From JBBQYA01 sp031412335 (lineage in GTDB: Bacteria; Bacteroidota; Bacteroidia; Sphingobacteriales; Sphingobacteriaceae), in contig JANOCT010000015.1 in assembly GCA_031412335.1 (NCBI GenBank), forward strand, positions 19,627 through 83,626: 64,000 nt of DNA, given 5' to 3'. The notes beneath the pieces are model-generated. The model saw nothing but the letters and a program-made list of their open reading frames with translations, did no database searches and was not told the DNA's origin. Position numbers and translations under genes: made by a program. Positions 8,709-16,866 of this stretch are shown here, piece by piece (positions within the stretch are counted from its first letter, which is position 1; every line of letters starts with the position of its first letter).

Positions 8709-9290
8709 TTAGCCATGAATCGTTTCAGCAACTCCATATTTTGCAATAACTTCTGCTTCGTAGACTAAAAATTGCTGCCATCGAGCATCCACATCTTCAT
8801 CACCCGCATACTTTTTTGCTAGCTTAATAAACATCGTGTAATGAGTTGCTTCACTAACCATTAGCTCATGATAAAATTTAGCTAATTCTTTATCTTGAAT
8901 ATTCAAGGATAGCAATCTGAACCTTTCGCAACTTCTGGCTTCAATTAAAGCAGAAACCAACAACCGGTCGATCAATACGATATGGCGCAAAAAACCCTTT
9001 CGTACAAATTTCATTAGCTCTCCAACATAAGTATCTTTCCGTTCGCGACCAAGCACTCCACCTCTTTTTAAAATAAAATCGTGCACCATTCCGAAATGTT
9101 CCATTTCTTCTTTTACTAGGGCAATCATTTCTTTTACTAACTCTGGATACTCTGGAAAATTTACAATCATCGAAATTCCATTGGTTGCTGCTTTCTGTTC
9201 GCAAAATGCATGATCCGTTAAAATTTCATCAATATTCTCTTCAACTATACTAACCCATCTTGGGTCGGTTGGCAATTTTAATCCTAACAT
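8709..9290 (-). CDS. miaE: tRNA-(ms2io6A37)-hydroxylase-like di-iron protein (MiaE family)
   Basis: A 193-residue ferritin-like four-helix protein resembling MiaE, which hydroxylates the isopentenyl side chain of ms2i6A37 in tRNA. Likely di-iron ligands fall in the expected order: LTDHAFCEQKAA, EEMEHFGMVHDFI (an ExxH motif), LIEARSCERFRLLS and SEATHYTMFIKLA (a second ExxH). The GVLGRERKDTYVGELMKFVRKG segment between helices is typical of the family. It lies downstream of the DUF4920 lipoprotein gene, separated by a terminator. The product is probably cytoplasmic. Confidence 0.88.
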   Translation of the reverse strand: MLGLKLPTDPRWVSIVEENIDEILTDHAFCEQKAATNGISMIVNFPEYPELVKEMIALVKEEMEHFGMVHDFILKRGGVLGRERKDTYVGELMKFVRKGFLRHIVLIDRLLVSALIEARSCERFRLLSLNIQDKELAKFYHELMVSEATHYTMFIKLAKKYAGDEDVDARWQQFLVYEAEVIAKYGVAETIHG

Positions 9291-9332
9291 ATTGAATGTG
9301 TAAATGGATAGTTTTTAAAAAATAGTAAGCAT

Positions 9333-9364
9333 AAAAAAACCGGAATGTTTGAATATTCCGGTTT
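9333..9364 (-). terminator. Intrinsic terminator after the DUF4920 gene
   Basis: Perfect 9-bp stem (9338-9346 with 9355-9363) with an 8-nt loop, followed on the minus strand by seven T. It lies 18 nt after the stop of the gene that ends at 9382. Confidence 0.88.
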
Positions 9365-9381
9365 CTACAACATTTCTTAAG

Positions 9382-9861
9382 TTATAATATGACAACTCCT
9401 TTTGCTTCAAAAGCAAGTTCTTTTTTAGGTTCTGTAATTGCAGCAATTTCAGCATCCGACTTTCCACCATCTTTTGCATAATGTTGCTGATCTTCAACTG
9501 AAGTAACTTCGTTGTAAGCAAATCCGTCCAACACTACTTCTTTTCCTGAAATATCTTTAGGTAAGAATATTTTATAATCTTTAAAAGTTACTCTCATCAT
9601 TTTACCGTCACCGATATCCATAGTAATCCAACATCCTTTCTTTTGGCATACTTCTACTACTTTACCTTTTACTTTCATATCAGCTTTTTCTGCTGTTCCC
9701 ATACTGCTAACTAATTCAGTTACATTTTTTACTTCTGTATTATAAACGGTATCGCCAAACATGGTACCTACTACTACTTCTTTTTCAGCAGTTTTTTTAT
9801 TTTGCTGGTTGCATGCTGCTAGTGCAACAATAAATGGAATTAAAATCAGAAATCTTTTCAT
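9382..9861 (-). CDS. DUF4920 domain lipoprotein
   Basis: A 159-residue predicted lipoprotein. Residues 1-17 are a short signal peptide with a lipobox-like end (VALAAC), placing the lipidated Cys near residue 17. The rest matches DUF4920, an OB-fold-like domain of Bacteroidota: VKGKVVEVCQKKGCWITMDIG, MMRVTFKDYKIFLPKDISGKEVVLDG. The paired Cys in CQKKGC suggests a disulfide or metal site. The C-terminal TEPKKELAFEAKGVVIL strand is also a family feature. No function is known. It is a single gene with its own terminator. Confidence 0.85.
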   Translation of the reverse strand: MKRFLILIPFIVALAACNQQNKKTAEKEVVVGTMFGDTVYNTEVKNVTELVSSMGTAEKADMKVKGKVVEVCQKKGCWITMDIGDGKMMRVTFKDYKIFLPKDISGKEVVLDGFAYNEVTSVEDQQHYAKDGGKSDAEIAAITEPKKELAFEAKGVVIL

Positions 9862-9936
9862 TTGAATTATTAAATAAGTTATAAAAGTGAGAAAATTGTA
9901 GCAGAAACCAAAATAAGGATGTTAATTGATTAAAAT

Positions 9937-11310
9937 TCAACCAAATAAGGAAGAAAAAACTTCTTCAACTTTAGATACTGTTTCAATTTCTATAGAATAC
10001 CTTGTTCTGTCCAAGCCTTTGGCATTATATTTTGAAACAAAAATTTTCTCCATGCCTAATTTTTCAGCTTCAGAAATTCGTTGTTCTACTCTATTTACTG
10101 CTCTTATTTCTCCAGAAAGGCCAACTTCTGCAGAAAAACAAACTTTTGGCGGTATTGGCATATCTTGATAGGATGAAATAATAGCAGCTATAACTCCTAA
10201 ATCGATCGCCGGATCTTCAACTTTAATTCCTCCAGTTATGTTCAGAAATACATCATTTGCGCCTAATTTAAATCCACATCTTTTTTCGAGAACTGCCAGT
10301 AACATATTCATTCTTCTTAAATCAAAACCTGTGGCCGATCGCTGTGCAGTTCCATAATTTGATGGACTAACTAAAGCTTGAGATTCAATTAATAATGGTC
10401 TTAAACCTTCAATGGTTACTGAAATAGCAATTCCACTCAAAGGTTCATCTCGTGGTGATAATAAAATTTCTGATGGATTGGAAACTTCGCGTAAACCGTT
10501 TCCTTGCATTTCATAAATTCCTAGTTCTGAAGTAGATCCAAATCTATTCTTCGAACATCTAAGTAATCGGTAAATATGATGCCGATCGCCTTCGAATTGC
10601 AAAACGGTATCAACCATGTGCTCCAAAATTTTAGGACCAGCTATCAATCCATCTTTGGTAATATGCCCCACCAAAAACACCGGAGTTCCACTTTCCTTAG
10701 CAAATTTTATCAATTCAGCCGTGCACTCGCGTATTTGAGAAACACTACCAGCAGCAGAATCTAAATGAGCAGAAAAAAGCGTTTGAATTGAATCTATAAT
10801 TACTAATTGAGGCTCAACTTTTTCTAGTTGTTTAAATATGTTTTGAGTCGCAGTTTCAGTTAAAACCAAACATTGATTGCCTTTGCTAGTTATTATTCGC
10901 TCGGCTCTCATTTTTAATTGTTGTTCACTTTCTTCGCCAGAAATATATAAGACTTTTCCACCCGTCAAACCCAATGCAGTTTGCAACATCAAAGTCGATT
11001 TCCCAATTCCTGGTTCTCCTCCTATTAATATTACGGATCCAGGCACTATACCACCCCCTAAAATTCGGTTCAGTTCTCCATCATTGGTTATTATTCTTCG
11101 CTGATCGGAATAATCTATTTCCTCAATAGCAATTGGTGCATTTATTCTCTTGGAAGATGCTATTTGGTAAACGGATGAAGATGTATCAATCTTTTCAACA
11201 ACTTCTTCTACAAACGTATTCCATTCATTACAAGATGGACATTTGCCTAACCACTTTGCAGCTTGTGCTCCACAATTCTGACAAAAAAAACTTGTTTTCA
11301 ATTTCGCCAT
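9937..11310 (-). CDS. radA: DNA repair protein RadA (Sms)
   Basis: RadA, a RecA-like ATPase with helicase activity that drives branch migration in recombination. The 457-residue protein contains a four-Cys zinc finger (C10, C13, C24, C27), Walker A GGEPGIGKST at 97-106, the Walker B strand LVIIDSIQT, the RadA-specific KNRFG motif within LRCSKNRFGSTSELG, and a C-terminal Lon-protease-like domain (SLSGE-type VGLSGEIRAVNRVEQRI). The 5' end overlaps the 3' end of the aminopeptidase gene by 13 nt, so the two are co-transcribed. Confidence 0.97.
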   Translation of the reverse strand: MAKLKTSFFCQNCGAQAAKWLGKCPSCNEWNTFVEEVVEKIDTSSSVYQIASSKRINAPIAIEEIDYSDQRRIITNDGELNRILGGGIVPGSVILIGGEPGIGKSTLMLQTALGLTGGKVLYISGEESEQQLKMRAERIITSKGNQCLVLTETATQNIFKQLEKVEPQLVIIDSIQTLFSAHLDSAAGSVSQIRECTAELIKFAKESGTPVFLVGHITKDGLIAGPKILEHMVDTVLQFEGDRHHIYRLLRCSKNRFGSTSELGIYEMQGNGLREVSNPSEILLSPRDEPLSGIAISVTIEGLRPLLIESQALVSPSNYGTAQRSATGFDLRRMNMLLAVLEKRCGFKLGANDVFLNITGGIKVEDPAIDLGVIAAIISSYQDMPIPPKVCFSAEVGLSGEIRAVNRVEQRISEAEKLGMEKIFVSKYNAKGLDRTRYSIEIETVSKVEEVFSSLFG

Positions 11311-12599
11311 GAGGTATTCATTAACATTTCAATTTCTTCCACTTCTCTTGGTATCGTTGCCATCAGGTCAATATTTCCATCTTCTGTTAAAACAATATTA
11401 TTTTCTATTCGAACTCCCAAACCTTCGCTTGCAATGTAAATTCCAGGTTCGCAAGTTAAAACCATTCCTGCTTCTAATTTCTCATATCTATTTCCAAAAT
11501 CATGAACATCTAACCCTAAAAAATGAGAAGTGCCATGCATGAAGTATTGCTTATATAAAGGCATTTTTTTATTTTGTTTTTCAACATCATGTCTGTCAAG
11601 CAATCCAAGGTCAATCAATTCAGATTGCATGTAATTGCCCACCTCATTTTGATATTCATCTAATAAGATTCCAGGTTTAAGCAATCCAGAAGCAAATTTC
11701 ATGACCCGTAAATCAGCATTATAAACGTTTTTTTGTCGCTCTGTAAATCTGCCTGAAACCGGAATTGATCTACTTAAATCGGCATTATAGTTTCCATATT
11801 CGGCTCCAAAATCCAACAAAATCACTTCACCTGCTTGACAAAGTTTATTATTATCGTTGTAATGTAAAACGCATGCAGAAGCTCCAGAAGCAATTATTGG
11901 ATTGTAGGCGTGCCCAGTAGCTCGGTTTTTAATAAATTCATGAATTATTTCTGCTTCTATTTCATATTCGCCAACACCGGGTTTCACAAAAGATAAAACT
12001 CGTCTAAAAGCTGACTCAGTAATTTCACATGCCTTCTTTATTTGTGTTATTTCAATTTCTGATTTGATGGAACGGAGTCTCCTCAAAATTGGTGCAGCCC
12101 TTTTATATTCATGCAATGGGAATCTGGTTTTAAGATCTAAAGCCAAGCGCAAATCTCTATAGGGCACCGTATGCACATATCGATCATTCTCATTGGTATT
12201 TAAATAGATAGTTTCAGCATAATGTAAGAGTAGATTTAAAATCGTTTCATATTCATCCAACCAAAAAATACTTTCTATACCCGAAGCAGCTTTCGCTTCT
12301 TCTTTGGTATATTTATGTCCTTCCCAAACGGCTATATGCTCATTAGTCTGTTTCAAAAACAAAATTTCCCTATATTGTGCCATTGGACTATCTGGAAATA
12401 AAATTAAAATACTCTGTTCTTGATCTATTCCAGACAAATAATAAAGGTCAGGACTTTGTTTAAAACGGAGTAAAGCATCACCACTTTGAGGAAATTCGTC
12501 GTTGGAATGAAGAATTACAATAGATTGTGGTGTAATATTTGAAACAAAACGTTGGCGATTTGCGATAAACAGTTTGTTTTCAGGCGAGATATACTTCAT
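11298..12599 (-). CDS. pepP: Aminopeptidase P family metallopeptidase (M24B)
   Basis: Xaa-Pro aminopeptidase, removing an N-terminal residue that precedes proline. Of 433 residues, the first ~170 form the creatinase-like N-terminal domain (SGDALLRFKQSPDLYYLSGIDQ). The rest is the pita-bread catalytic domain with the five metal ligands: LLDFGAEYGNYNADLSRSIP (two Asp), HGTSHFLGLDVHD (His), CEPGIYI (Glu) and GVRIENNIV (Glu). The length equals E. coli PepP. It is upstream of radA with a 13-nt overlap and divergent from the OmpA gene. Confidence 0.93.
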   Translation of the reverse strand: MKYISPENKLFIANRQRFVSNITPQSIVILHSNDEFPQSGDALLRFKQSPDLYYLSGIDQEQSILILFPDSPMAQYREILFLKQTNEHIAVWEGHKYTKEEAKAASGIESIFWLDEYETILNLLLHYAETIYLNTNENDRYVHTVPYRDLRLALDLKTRFPLHEYKRAAPILRRLRSIKSEIEITQIKKACEITESAFRRVLSFVKPGVGEYEIEAEIIHEFIKNRATGHAYNPIIASGASACVLHYNDNNKLCQAGEVILLDFGAEYGNYNADLSRSIPVSGRFTERQKNVYNADLRVMKFASGLLKPGILLDEYQNEVGNYMQSELIDLGLLDRHDVEKQNKKMPLYKQYFMHGTSHFLGLDVHDFGNRYEKLEAGMVLTCEPGIYIASEGLGVRIENNIVLTEDGNIDLMATIPREVEEIEMLMNTSWRN

Positions 12600-12697
12600 A
12601 AATTGCTTTTTGAATACGTAAATTTTAATTTTTATAAAATAATATTGGTAAAATAAGGTGAATTGCTCGGTATTTGGAATTTAATTCTGCATAATTT

Positions 12698-12726
12698 TTG
12701 ATAGTTTCAAAATTAAATTACTTTTG
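12698..12726 (+). promoter_or_regulatory. Bacteroidota-type promoter of the OmpA-family gene
   Basis: TTG (12698-12700), an 18-nt spacer and TACTTTTG (12719-12726) fit the phylum consensus with only one base less spacing than ideal. The expected start site near 12733 lies downstream of the first in-frame ATG (12698). This argues that the true start is the ATG at 12776. Confidence 0.65.
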
Positions 12727-12775
12727 CCAAGATTGTCGAAAAATGCTCTACGAACAACACAACAACAAAACAAAA

Positions 12776-14413
12776 ATGAAGAACTCTACTTTTAGAAAAA
12801 TTACTGCACTTACCATTGCCGCTTTCGCAATTTCGGCAAACCTTTTTGCTCAAGAAGTTTCTACAACCACAACAACTACAAAGAAAGCAAAAACGACTTT
12901 TCTTGGTCGAAGTCAATTCCGAACATGGTCTGTAGGCATAAATGGCGGTATGCAAAATCCATTTACGATTTTTGGTGGTAAAAATGATTTTGATGCAAGA
13001 AATGGTTTTATTCCAAGTTATGGTGTTGGAATCAGCATTGAAAAACAATTAGGATATAATTTTGGATTAAGAGGAGATTTAATGACTGGAGGATTAGAAG
13101 GTGAAAATCTTAAAACTTCATCTTTTGAAGAAGGAACGTTTAAGACAACTATTAAATTTGATGCAACATTAAATTTTGTTGTTAATTTCGGAAACGTTGA
13201 TTTTCTTAAAAGAGACAATAAATTTAGTCCATTTGCTTCCTTTGGTTTTGGTTTAGCAAATTTCGAAGCTGAAGCTGATTTTGCTGATCCTAATTTTAGA
13301 AGTAATCAAGGTGCATTTATAATTTCTGGAAATACCTATGAATTTATAATGCCTGTAGGTGTTGGTGTAAAATATGCTTTAAATGACAATATTCGATTGA
13401 AACTTGGATATACTGTTAAATTTATGGATGGAGATAAATTAGATGCATCTGATTTTTATACAAACAACGATAGATATCAGTATACCTATTTGGGAGCTAC
13501 TTATAGTTTAGGTAAAAAAGAAAAAGACGATTTAGAATTTGTAAATCCAATTGCAAGAATGTATGATGAGTTAGAAGTTTCAGAAGAATTGCAAAAACAA
13601 ATTGATGAGTTAAAAGGCAAAGTATCTTCAAACGAATCAGAAATATCTAATTTGAAAAAAGATAGCGATGGTGATGGAGTTGCTGACTTGTTTGATAAAG
13701 AGCCAAATACACCAGCTGGAAGTAAAATTGATGGATCTGGAAGAACATTAGACACCGACGGTGATGGAATTCCTGATTACTTAGACAAATGCCCTACATT
13801 CCCAGGTGATTCTGCTTCTGGAGGTTGCATGATGAATGGAGTAGGAGTAAATGGTTCAAATGCTGATGGAAACGGTGGATATACCAACTTCTCTAATGAT
13901 AACGGAATGAGTGGAAATGATGGAACAGATGGAAATAACAACGGAAAAGGCGGAAAAAATAACGGTAAGGGAAATAACGGAAAAGGTAATAATGGACGTG
14001 GAAATAACGGATCTGGCAACAACGGTTCAGGAAATAATGACGGAAGCGGAAATGATTCGGGCTTAGGTCTATCTGGTCCAATTTCAGGATATGAAAACGT
14101 ACAGTTTGACTTTGATAGTTTTGTTATCAAGCCGATTTCTTTCCCAATTTTGGATAAATTATCAGAAATTCTGACTAATGATTCTAAGAAATCAATGTAT
14201 ATAGACGGTCATGCAAGTGCAGAAGGAAGTGATTTGCATAACATGCAATTATCAAAAGAAAGAGCATTTGCAGTGAAAAGTTATTTATTGAAGAAAGGTG
14301 TTCCTTCAAGAAAAATAACTACAAGAGGTTTTGGAGAATCAAAACCAGTAGTTCCAAATTCTAGCGAAGAAGGAAGAATTAAAAACAGAAGAGTTGAATT
14401 TAAAACAAAATAA
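12776..14413 (+). CDS. OmpA family outer-membrane protein with TSP3-like and Gly/Asn-repeat linker
   Basis: Outer-membrane beta-barrel protein with a peptidoglycan-binding C-terminus. From the ATG at 12776 there are 545 residues. A signal peptide (about 1-26, ending ANLFAQ) is followed by an eight-strand-like barrel to about residue 245, then a short coiled segment. Two calcium-type repeats follow (DSDGDGVADLFDKEP, DTDGDGIPDYLDKCP). Next is an unusual Gly/Asn/Lys linker built from GKGNNG- and GSGNNG-like units (about 375-425). The OmpA domain is last: FDFDSFVIKP, IDGHASAEGS, LSKERAFAVKSYLLKKGV, GFGESKPVVPN and a final NRRVEFK. An upstream in-frame ATG at 12698 overlaps the predicted promoter and would spoil the signal peptide, so it was not used. 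Confidence 0.92.
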   Translation: MKNSTFRKITALTIAAFAISANLFAQEVSTTTTTTKKAKTTFLGRSQFRTWSVGINGGMQNPFTIFGGKNDFDARNGFIPSYGVGISIEKQLGYNFGLRGDLMTGGLEGENLKTSSFEEGTFKTTIKFDATLNFVVNFGNVDFLKRDNKFSPFASFGFGLANFEAEADFADPNFRSNQGAFIISGNTYEFIMPVGVGVKYALNDNIRLKLGYTVKFMDGDKLDASDFYTNNDRYQYTYLGATYSLGKKEKDDLEFVNPIARMYDELEVSEELQKQIDELKGKVSSNESEISNLKKDSDGDGVADLFDKEPNTPAGSKIDGSGRTLDTDGDGIPDYLDKCPTFPGDSASGGCMMNGVGVNGSNADGNGGYTNFSNDNGMSGNDGTDGNNNGKGGKNNGKGNNGKGNNGRGNNGSGNNGSGNNDGSGNDSGLGLSGPISGYENVQFDFDSFVIKPISFPILDKLSEILTNDSKKSMYIDGHASAEGSDLHNMQLSKERAFAVKSYLLKKGVPSRKITTRGFGESKPVVPNSSEEGRIKNRRVEFKTK

Positions 14414-14431
14414 TAACTAAAAAAGTTAAGT

Positions 14432-14460
14432 AAAAGGGCTGCAATTGTAGCCCTTTTTTA
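14432..14460 (+). terminator. Intrinsic terminator after the OmpA-family gene
   Basis: Perfect 8-bp stem AAAGGGCT/AGCCCTTT (14433-14440 with 14449-14456) and an 8-nt loop, followed by T. It ends just before the start of the 46-aa gene at 14465. Confidence 0.88.
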
Positions 14461-14464
14461 TTTT

Positions 14465-14605
14465 ATGTATTTTTTCAGAAAAAAAGACCCAACACGTCCG
14501 ACCAATTTTAATATAAAAGCTATGCACTGGATAAACAGAATAGCAATTATTGTATTTTTAACCGGAATACTAATCAGGTTAGGAATGTATTTCATTAATA
14601 AATGA
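14465..14605 (+). CDS. Small single-span membrane protein coupled to ridA
   Basis: A 46-residue frame beginning with ATG at 14465. A basic, Pro/Thr-containing N-terminus (FFRKKDPTRPTNFNIKAMH) is followed by one transmembrane helix (about residues 23-43) and a short Lys end. Its TGA overlaps the ATG of ridA (ATGA junction), strong evidence that it is translated. It resembles small Bacteroidota membrane proteins with an xDPxRPTNFNL-type start (I recall them as DUF6728, from memory). No function is known. The frame directly follows the OmpA terminator, leaving almost no room for a promoter, so readthrough may feed it. Confidence 0.7.
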   Translation: MYFFRKKDPTRPTNFNIKAMHWINRIAIIVFLTGILIRLGMYFINK

Positions 14606-14979
14606 AAAGAATAATAAATACAGAAAATGCTCCTGCACCAATCGGGCCTTACAGCCAAGCTGTTGAATTCGGAAATACGCTATATACTTCTGGCCAAATT
14701 GCATTAGACTCTGAAACGGGTTTATTGGTAAATGAATCAATAAACGCTGAAACCAAACAAGTAATGGCTAATTTAAAAGCCGTTCTCGAGGCTGCTGGTT
14801 ATAGTTTTGGCTCTATTGTGAAAACGACTATTTATCTTTCGGACATGAATTTATTTTCGGAGGTAAATGAAATTTATGCTACCTATTTCGATCGCGATTT
14901 CCCTGCTAGAGAAACTGTGCAGGTGGCAGGTTTGCCAAAATCTGTGAACGTAGAGATATCTGTAATAGCCTGCAAATAA
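14602..14979 (+). CDS. ridA: RidA family enamine/imine deaminase
   Basis: RidA (YjgF/UK114) of 125 residues. It hydrolyses reactive enamine/imine intermediates such as 2-aminoacrylate released by PLP enzymes. Family motifs are complete: NAPAPIGPYSQAV, LYTSGQIALD, KQVMANLKAVLEAAGYSFGSIVKTTIYLSDM, FPARETVQVAGLPK and VNVEISVIA. The Arg of PARE (about residue 107) is the substrate-carboxylate ligand. The start overlaps the preceding 46-aa gene, and the next gene begins 4 nt after the stop, so it is in the middle of a three-gene unit. Confidence 0.96.
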   Translation: MKRIINTENAPAPIGPYSQAVEFGNTLYTSGQIALDSETGLLVNESINAETKQVMANLKAVLEAAGYSFGSIVKTTIYLSDMNLFSEVNEIYATYFDRDFPARETVQVAGLPKSVNVEISVIACK

Positions 14980-14983
14980 TTTT

Positions 14984-15895
14984 TTGTTAAGCAAAAAATT
15001 TCCAATTCATTTTTTTGCGGCTGTATTGGCTGCATTTATTTGGGGATTTTTTTCTATTCCGCTTCGTTTATTAAAAGATTTTCCGGCACAAGAAATACTC
15101 TATTATAGAATATTTACCTCGCTAGCAATCGTTCTTTTAATCTCACTATTCTTTAGAAGAAATAAAATAAAAACCGATTTGGCATTGGTGAAACAATTAA
15201 ACTCAAAAGAAAAAACCAAATTTTATTTTCAGTTACTACTTTCTTCAGTTTTTATTACTGCCAATTGGTTTTCATTTATTTATGTAGTTAATAACGTGAG
15301 TTTACAATCTGCAGCGTTTGCTTACATGGTTTGCCCTATTATTACCGCTTTTTTTTCATTTATTATTTTAAAAGAAACATTTACCCAACAAAAATTTATT
15401 GCTTTATTTATTAGTTTTTTAAGTGTAATTCTTTTATCGTATGGATTTTATCAAGAGGTTTTATATTCAATTTTCATCGCTGTTTTATATTCCTTTTACT
15501 TAGTAATTCAAAAAAGAATGGTAGCGATTGACAAGTTTAATTTTTTGCTTATTCAATTGCTTATATCCTTTATCATTATTCTACCTTTTTACATTGCCAC
15601 TTCTAAATCAGTACCTGATGATTCATTTTTTTGGATAATGACATTGTTAATTTCTGTTGTATTTACCATAATTCCGCTGTTTTTAAGTCTATATGCTTTA
15701 ATAGGTATAAGCTCATCAACAATGGCAATTATTATATATTTAAATCCGATTCTAGCGTTTTCTATTGCTTTTTTATTTTACAACGAGCCTGCTACCAGTA
15801 CCCAAGTTATTGCCTATATAATACTTTTATGTGCTGTAATTCTTTTCAATTGGCAATTTTTAAAAACCAATTTTGGATTTAAACCGACGATTTAA
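14984..15895 (+). CDS. DMT superfamily transporter (EamA/RarD-like)
   Basis: Ten-helix drug/metabolite transporter of 303 residues made of two EamA repeats. It has FFAAVLAAFIWGFFSIPLR at the start, the end of the first repeat QSAAFAYMVCPIITAFFSFIILKETF, and the second repeat ending AIIIYLNPILAFSIAFLFYNEP. It resembles RarD more than RhaT. Substrate unknown. The start codon is TTG at 14984, only 4 nt after ridA, which fits translational coupling. The 3' end overlaps the convergent second EamA gene by 17 nt. Confidence 0.85.
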   Translation: MLSKKFPIHFFAAVLAAFIWGFFSIPLRLLKDFPAQEILYYRIFTSLAIVLLISLFFRRNKIKTDLALVKQLNSKEKTKFYFQLLLSSVFITANWFSFIYVVNNVSLQSAAFAYMVCPIITAFFSFIILKETFTQQKFIALFISFLSVILLSYGFYQEVLYSIFIAVLYSFYLVIQKRMVAIDKFNFLLIQLLISFIIILPFYIATSKSVPDDSFFWIMTLLISVVFTIIPLFLSLYALIGISSSTMAIIIYLNPILAFSIAFLFYNEPATSTQVIAYIILLCAVILFNWQFLKTNFGFKPTI

Positions 15896-16784
15896 CAGAT
15901 TGAATTTCTGTACTCTTTTTATTGGAAATAAAGACTCCTGCTAATATAACTAACATGCCCAGAAAATGGTAAATGGTAAAAGGCTCACCATCTAATTTAC
16001 CCCATAGTAATGCAACAATTGGAATTAGGTATGTAACGGATGATGCATACAATGCATTAGAAACTTTAACCAATTTATTAAACAAAAATAAGGAAAGCGT
16101 AGTGCCTAAAACAGATAATAAAGCTGCATAGCCTAAAGCCGTTAAATAGGATTCTTTTAACAAAGGGAGTTGAAGAAAATCGGTAAATACGAATAAATAG
16201 AGTAAACAAAGCGGCCCTACAATGCAGAGAGCAAGGCTTGCAATACCAATAGAAGAAATATCCTGCAAATAATTTTTAGTTATATTGACACTGAATGCAT
16301 AGCAAATAGTAGCCATTACAATTAATAATCCATATAAATTTCCATTTGCTGCACCCAAAGGCTGTTTTGCCGACATTAAAATAAAAGCACCCATTAAACC
16401 TAAAAGAATGCCGCCAACTTTGAGTAAAGTAATTTTACCTCCAAAAAATAAAGTACTTACTACCAAGGTGAATATGGGAACCAAAGAATTTAAAACTCCA
16501 ACAACCGAACTACTCAAGTGTACTTGAGCTGTTGTAAATAAAAATGCTGGAATCCCATTCCCCAAAAAACCAGTTGCGGTAATAGCAGGCCAATACTTTT
16601 TCTTTATTTTATTAATTTGAACGATACTTATTGGCAATAAACAAATAAAAGATATGCCCATTCGCAAACATGCAACTTGAGTAGGCGAATACATAATTAA
16701 TGCCCTTTTCATTAAGATAAAAGAACTTCCCCAGATTAATGCTAAAACAATTAATAAAATAATAGGGAGTTTGGAATTGGACAT
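15879..16784 (-). CDS. DMT superfamily transporter (EamA family)
   Basis: A second ten-helix EamA transporter, 301 residues, on the opposite strand. Motifs include PIILLIVLALIWGSSFILMKRAL at the N-terminus, RMGISFICLLPIS, the end of repeat one (SSVVGVLNSLVPIFTLVVSTLFFGGKITLLKVGGILLGLMGAFIL), and repeat two ending SVTYLIPIVALLWGKLDGE. It is not a recent duplicate of the neighbouring EamA protein: motif spacing and residues differ throughout. Exported substrate unknown. It is divergent from recG. Confidence 0.88.
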   Translation of the reverse strand: MSNSKLPIILLIVLALIWGSSFILMKRALIMYSPTQVACLRMGISFICLLPISIVQINKIKKKYWPAITATGFLGNGIPAFLFTTAQVHLSSSVVGVLNSLVPIFTLVVSTLFFGGKITLLKVGGILLGLMGAFILMSAKQPLGAANGNLYGLLIVMATICYAFSVNITKNYLQDISSIGIASLALCIVGPLCLLYLFVFTDFLQLPLLKESYLTALGYAALLSVLGTTLSLFLFNKLVKVSNALYASSVTYLIPIVALLWGKLDGEPFTIYHFLGMLVILAGVFISNKKSTEIQSVKSSV

Positions 16785-16866
16785 GCAACGAAAATTATTT
16801 AATACAAAACTATACTAAATAGCTTAATTTTATTTTTATACTTTGTAACAATAAAACATATCAGCT

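Noticed and set aside
13777..14130. 117-residue Pro/Leu/Phe-rich frame on the minus strand
   Set aside because: It is the antisense of the Gly/Asn repeats of the OmpA-family gene; its composition mirrors the repeat and it has no promoter or family similarity.
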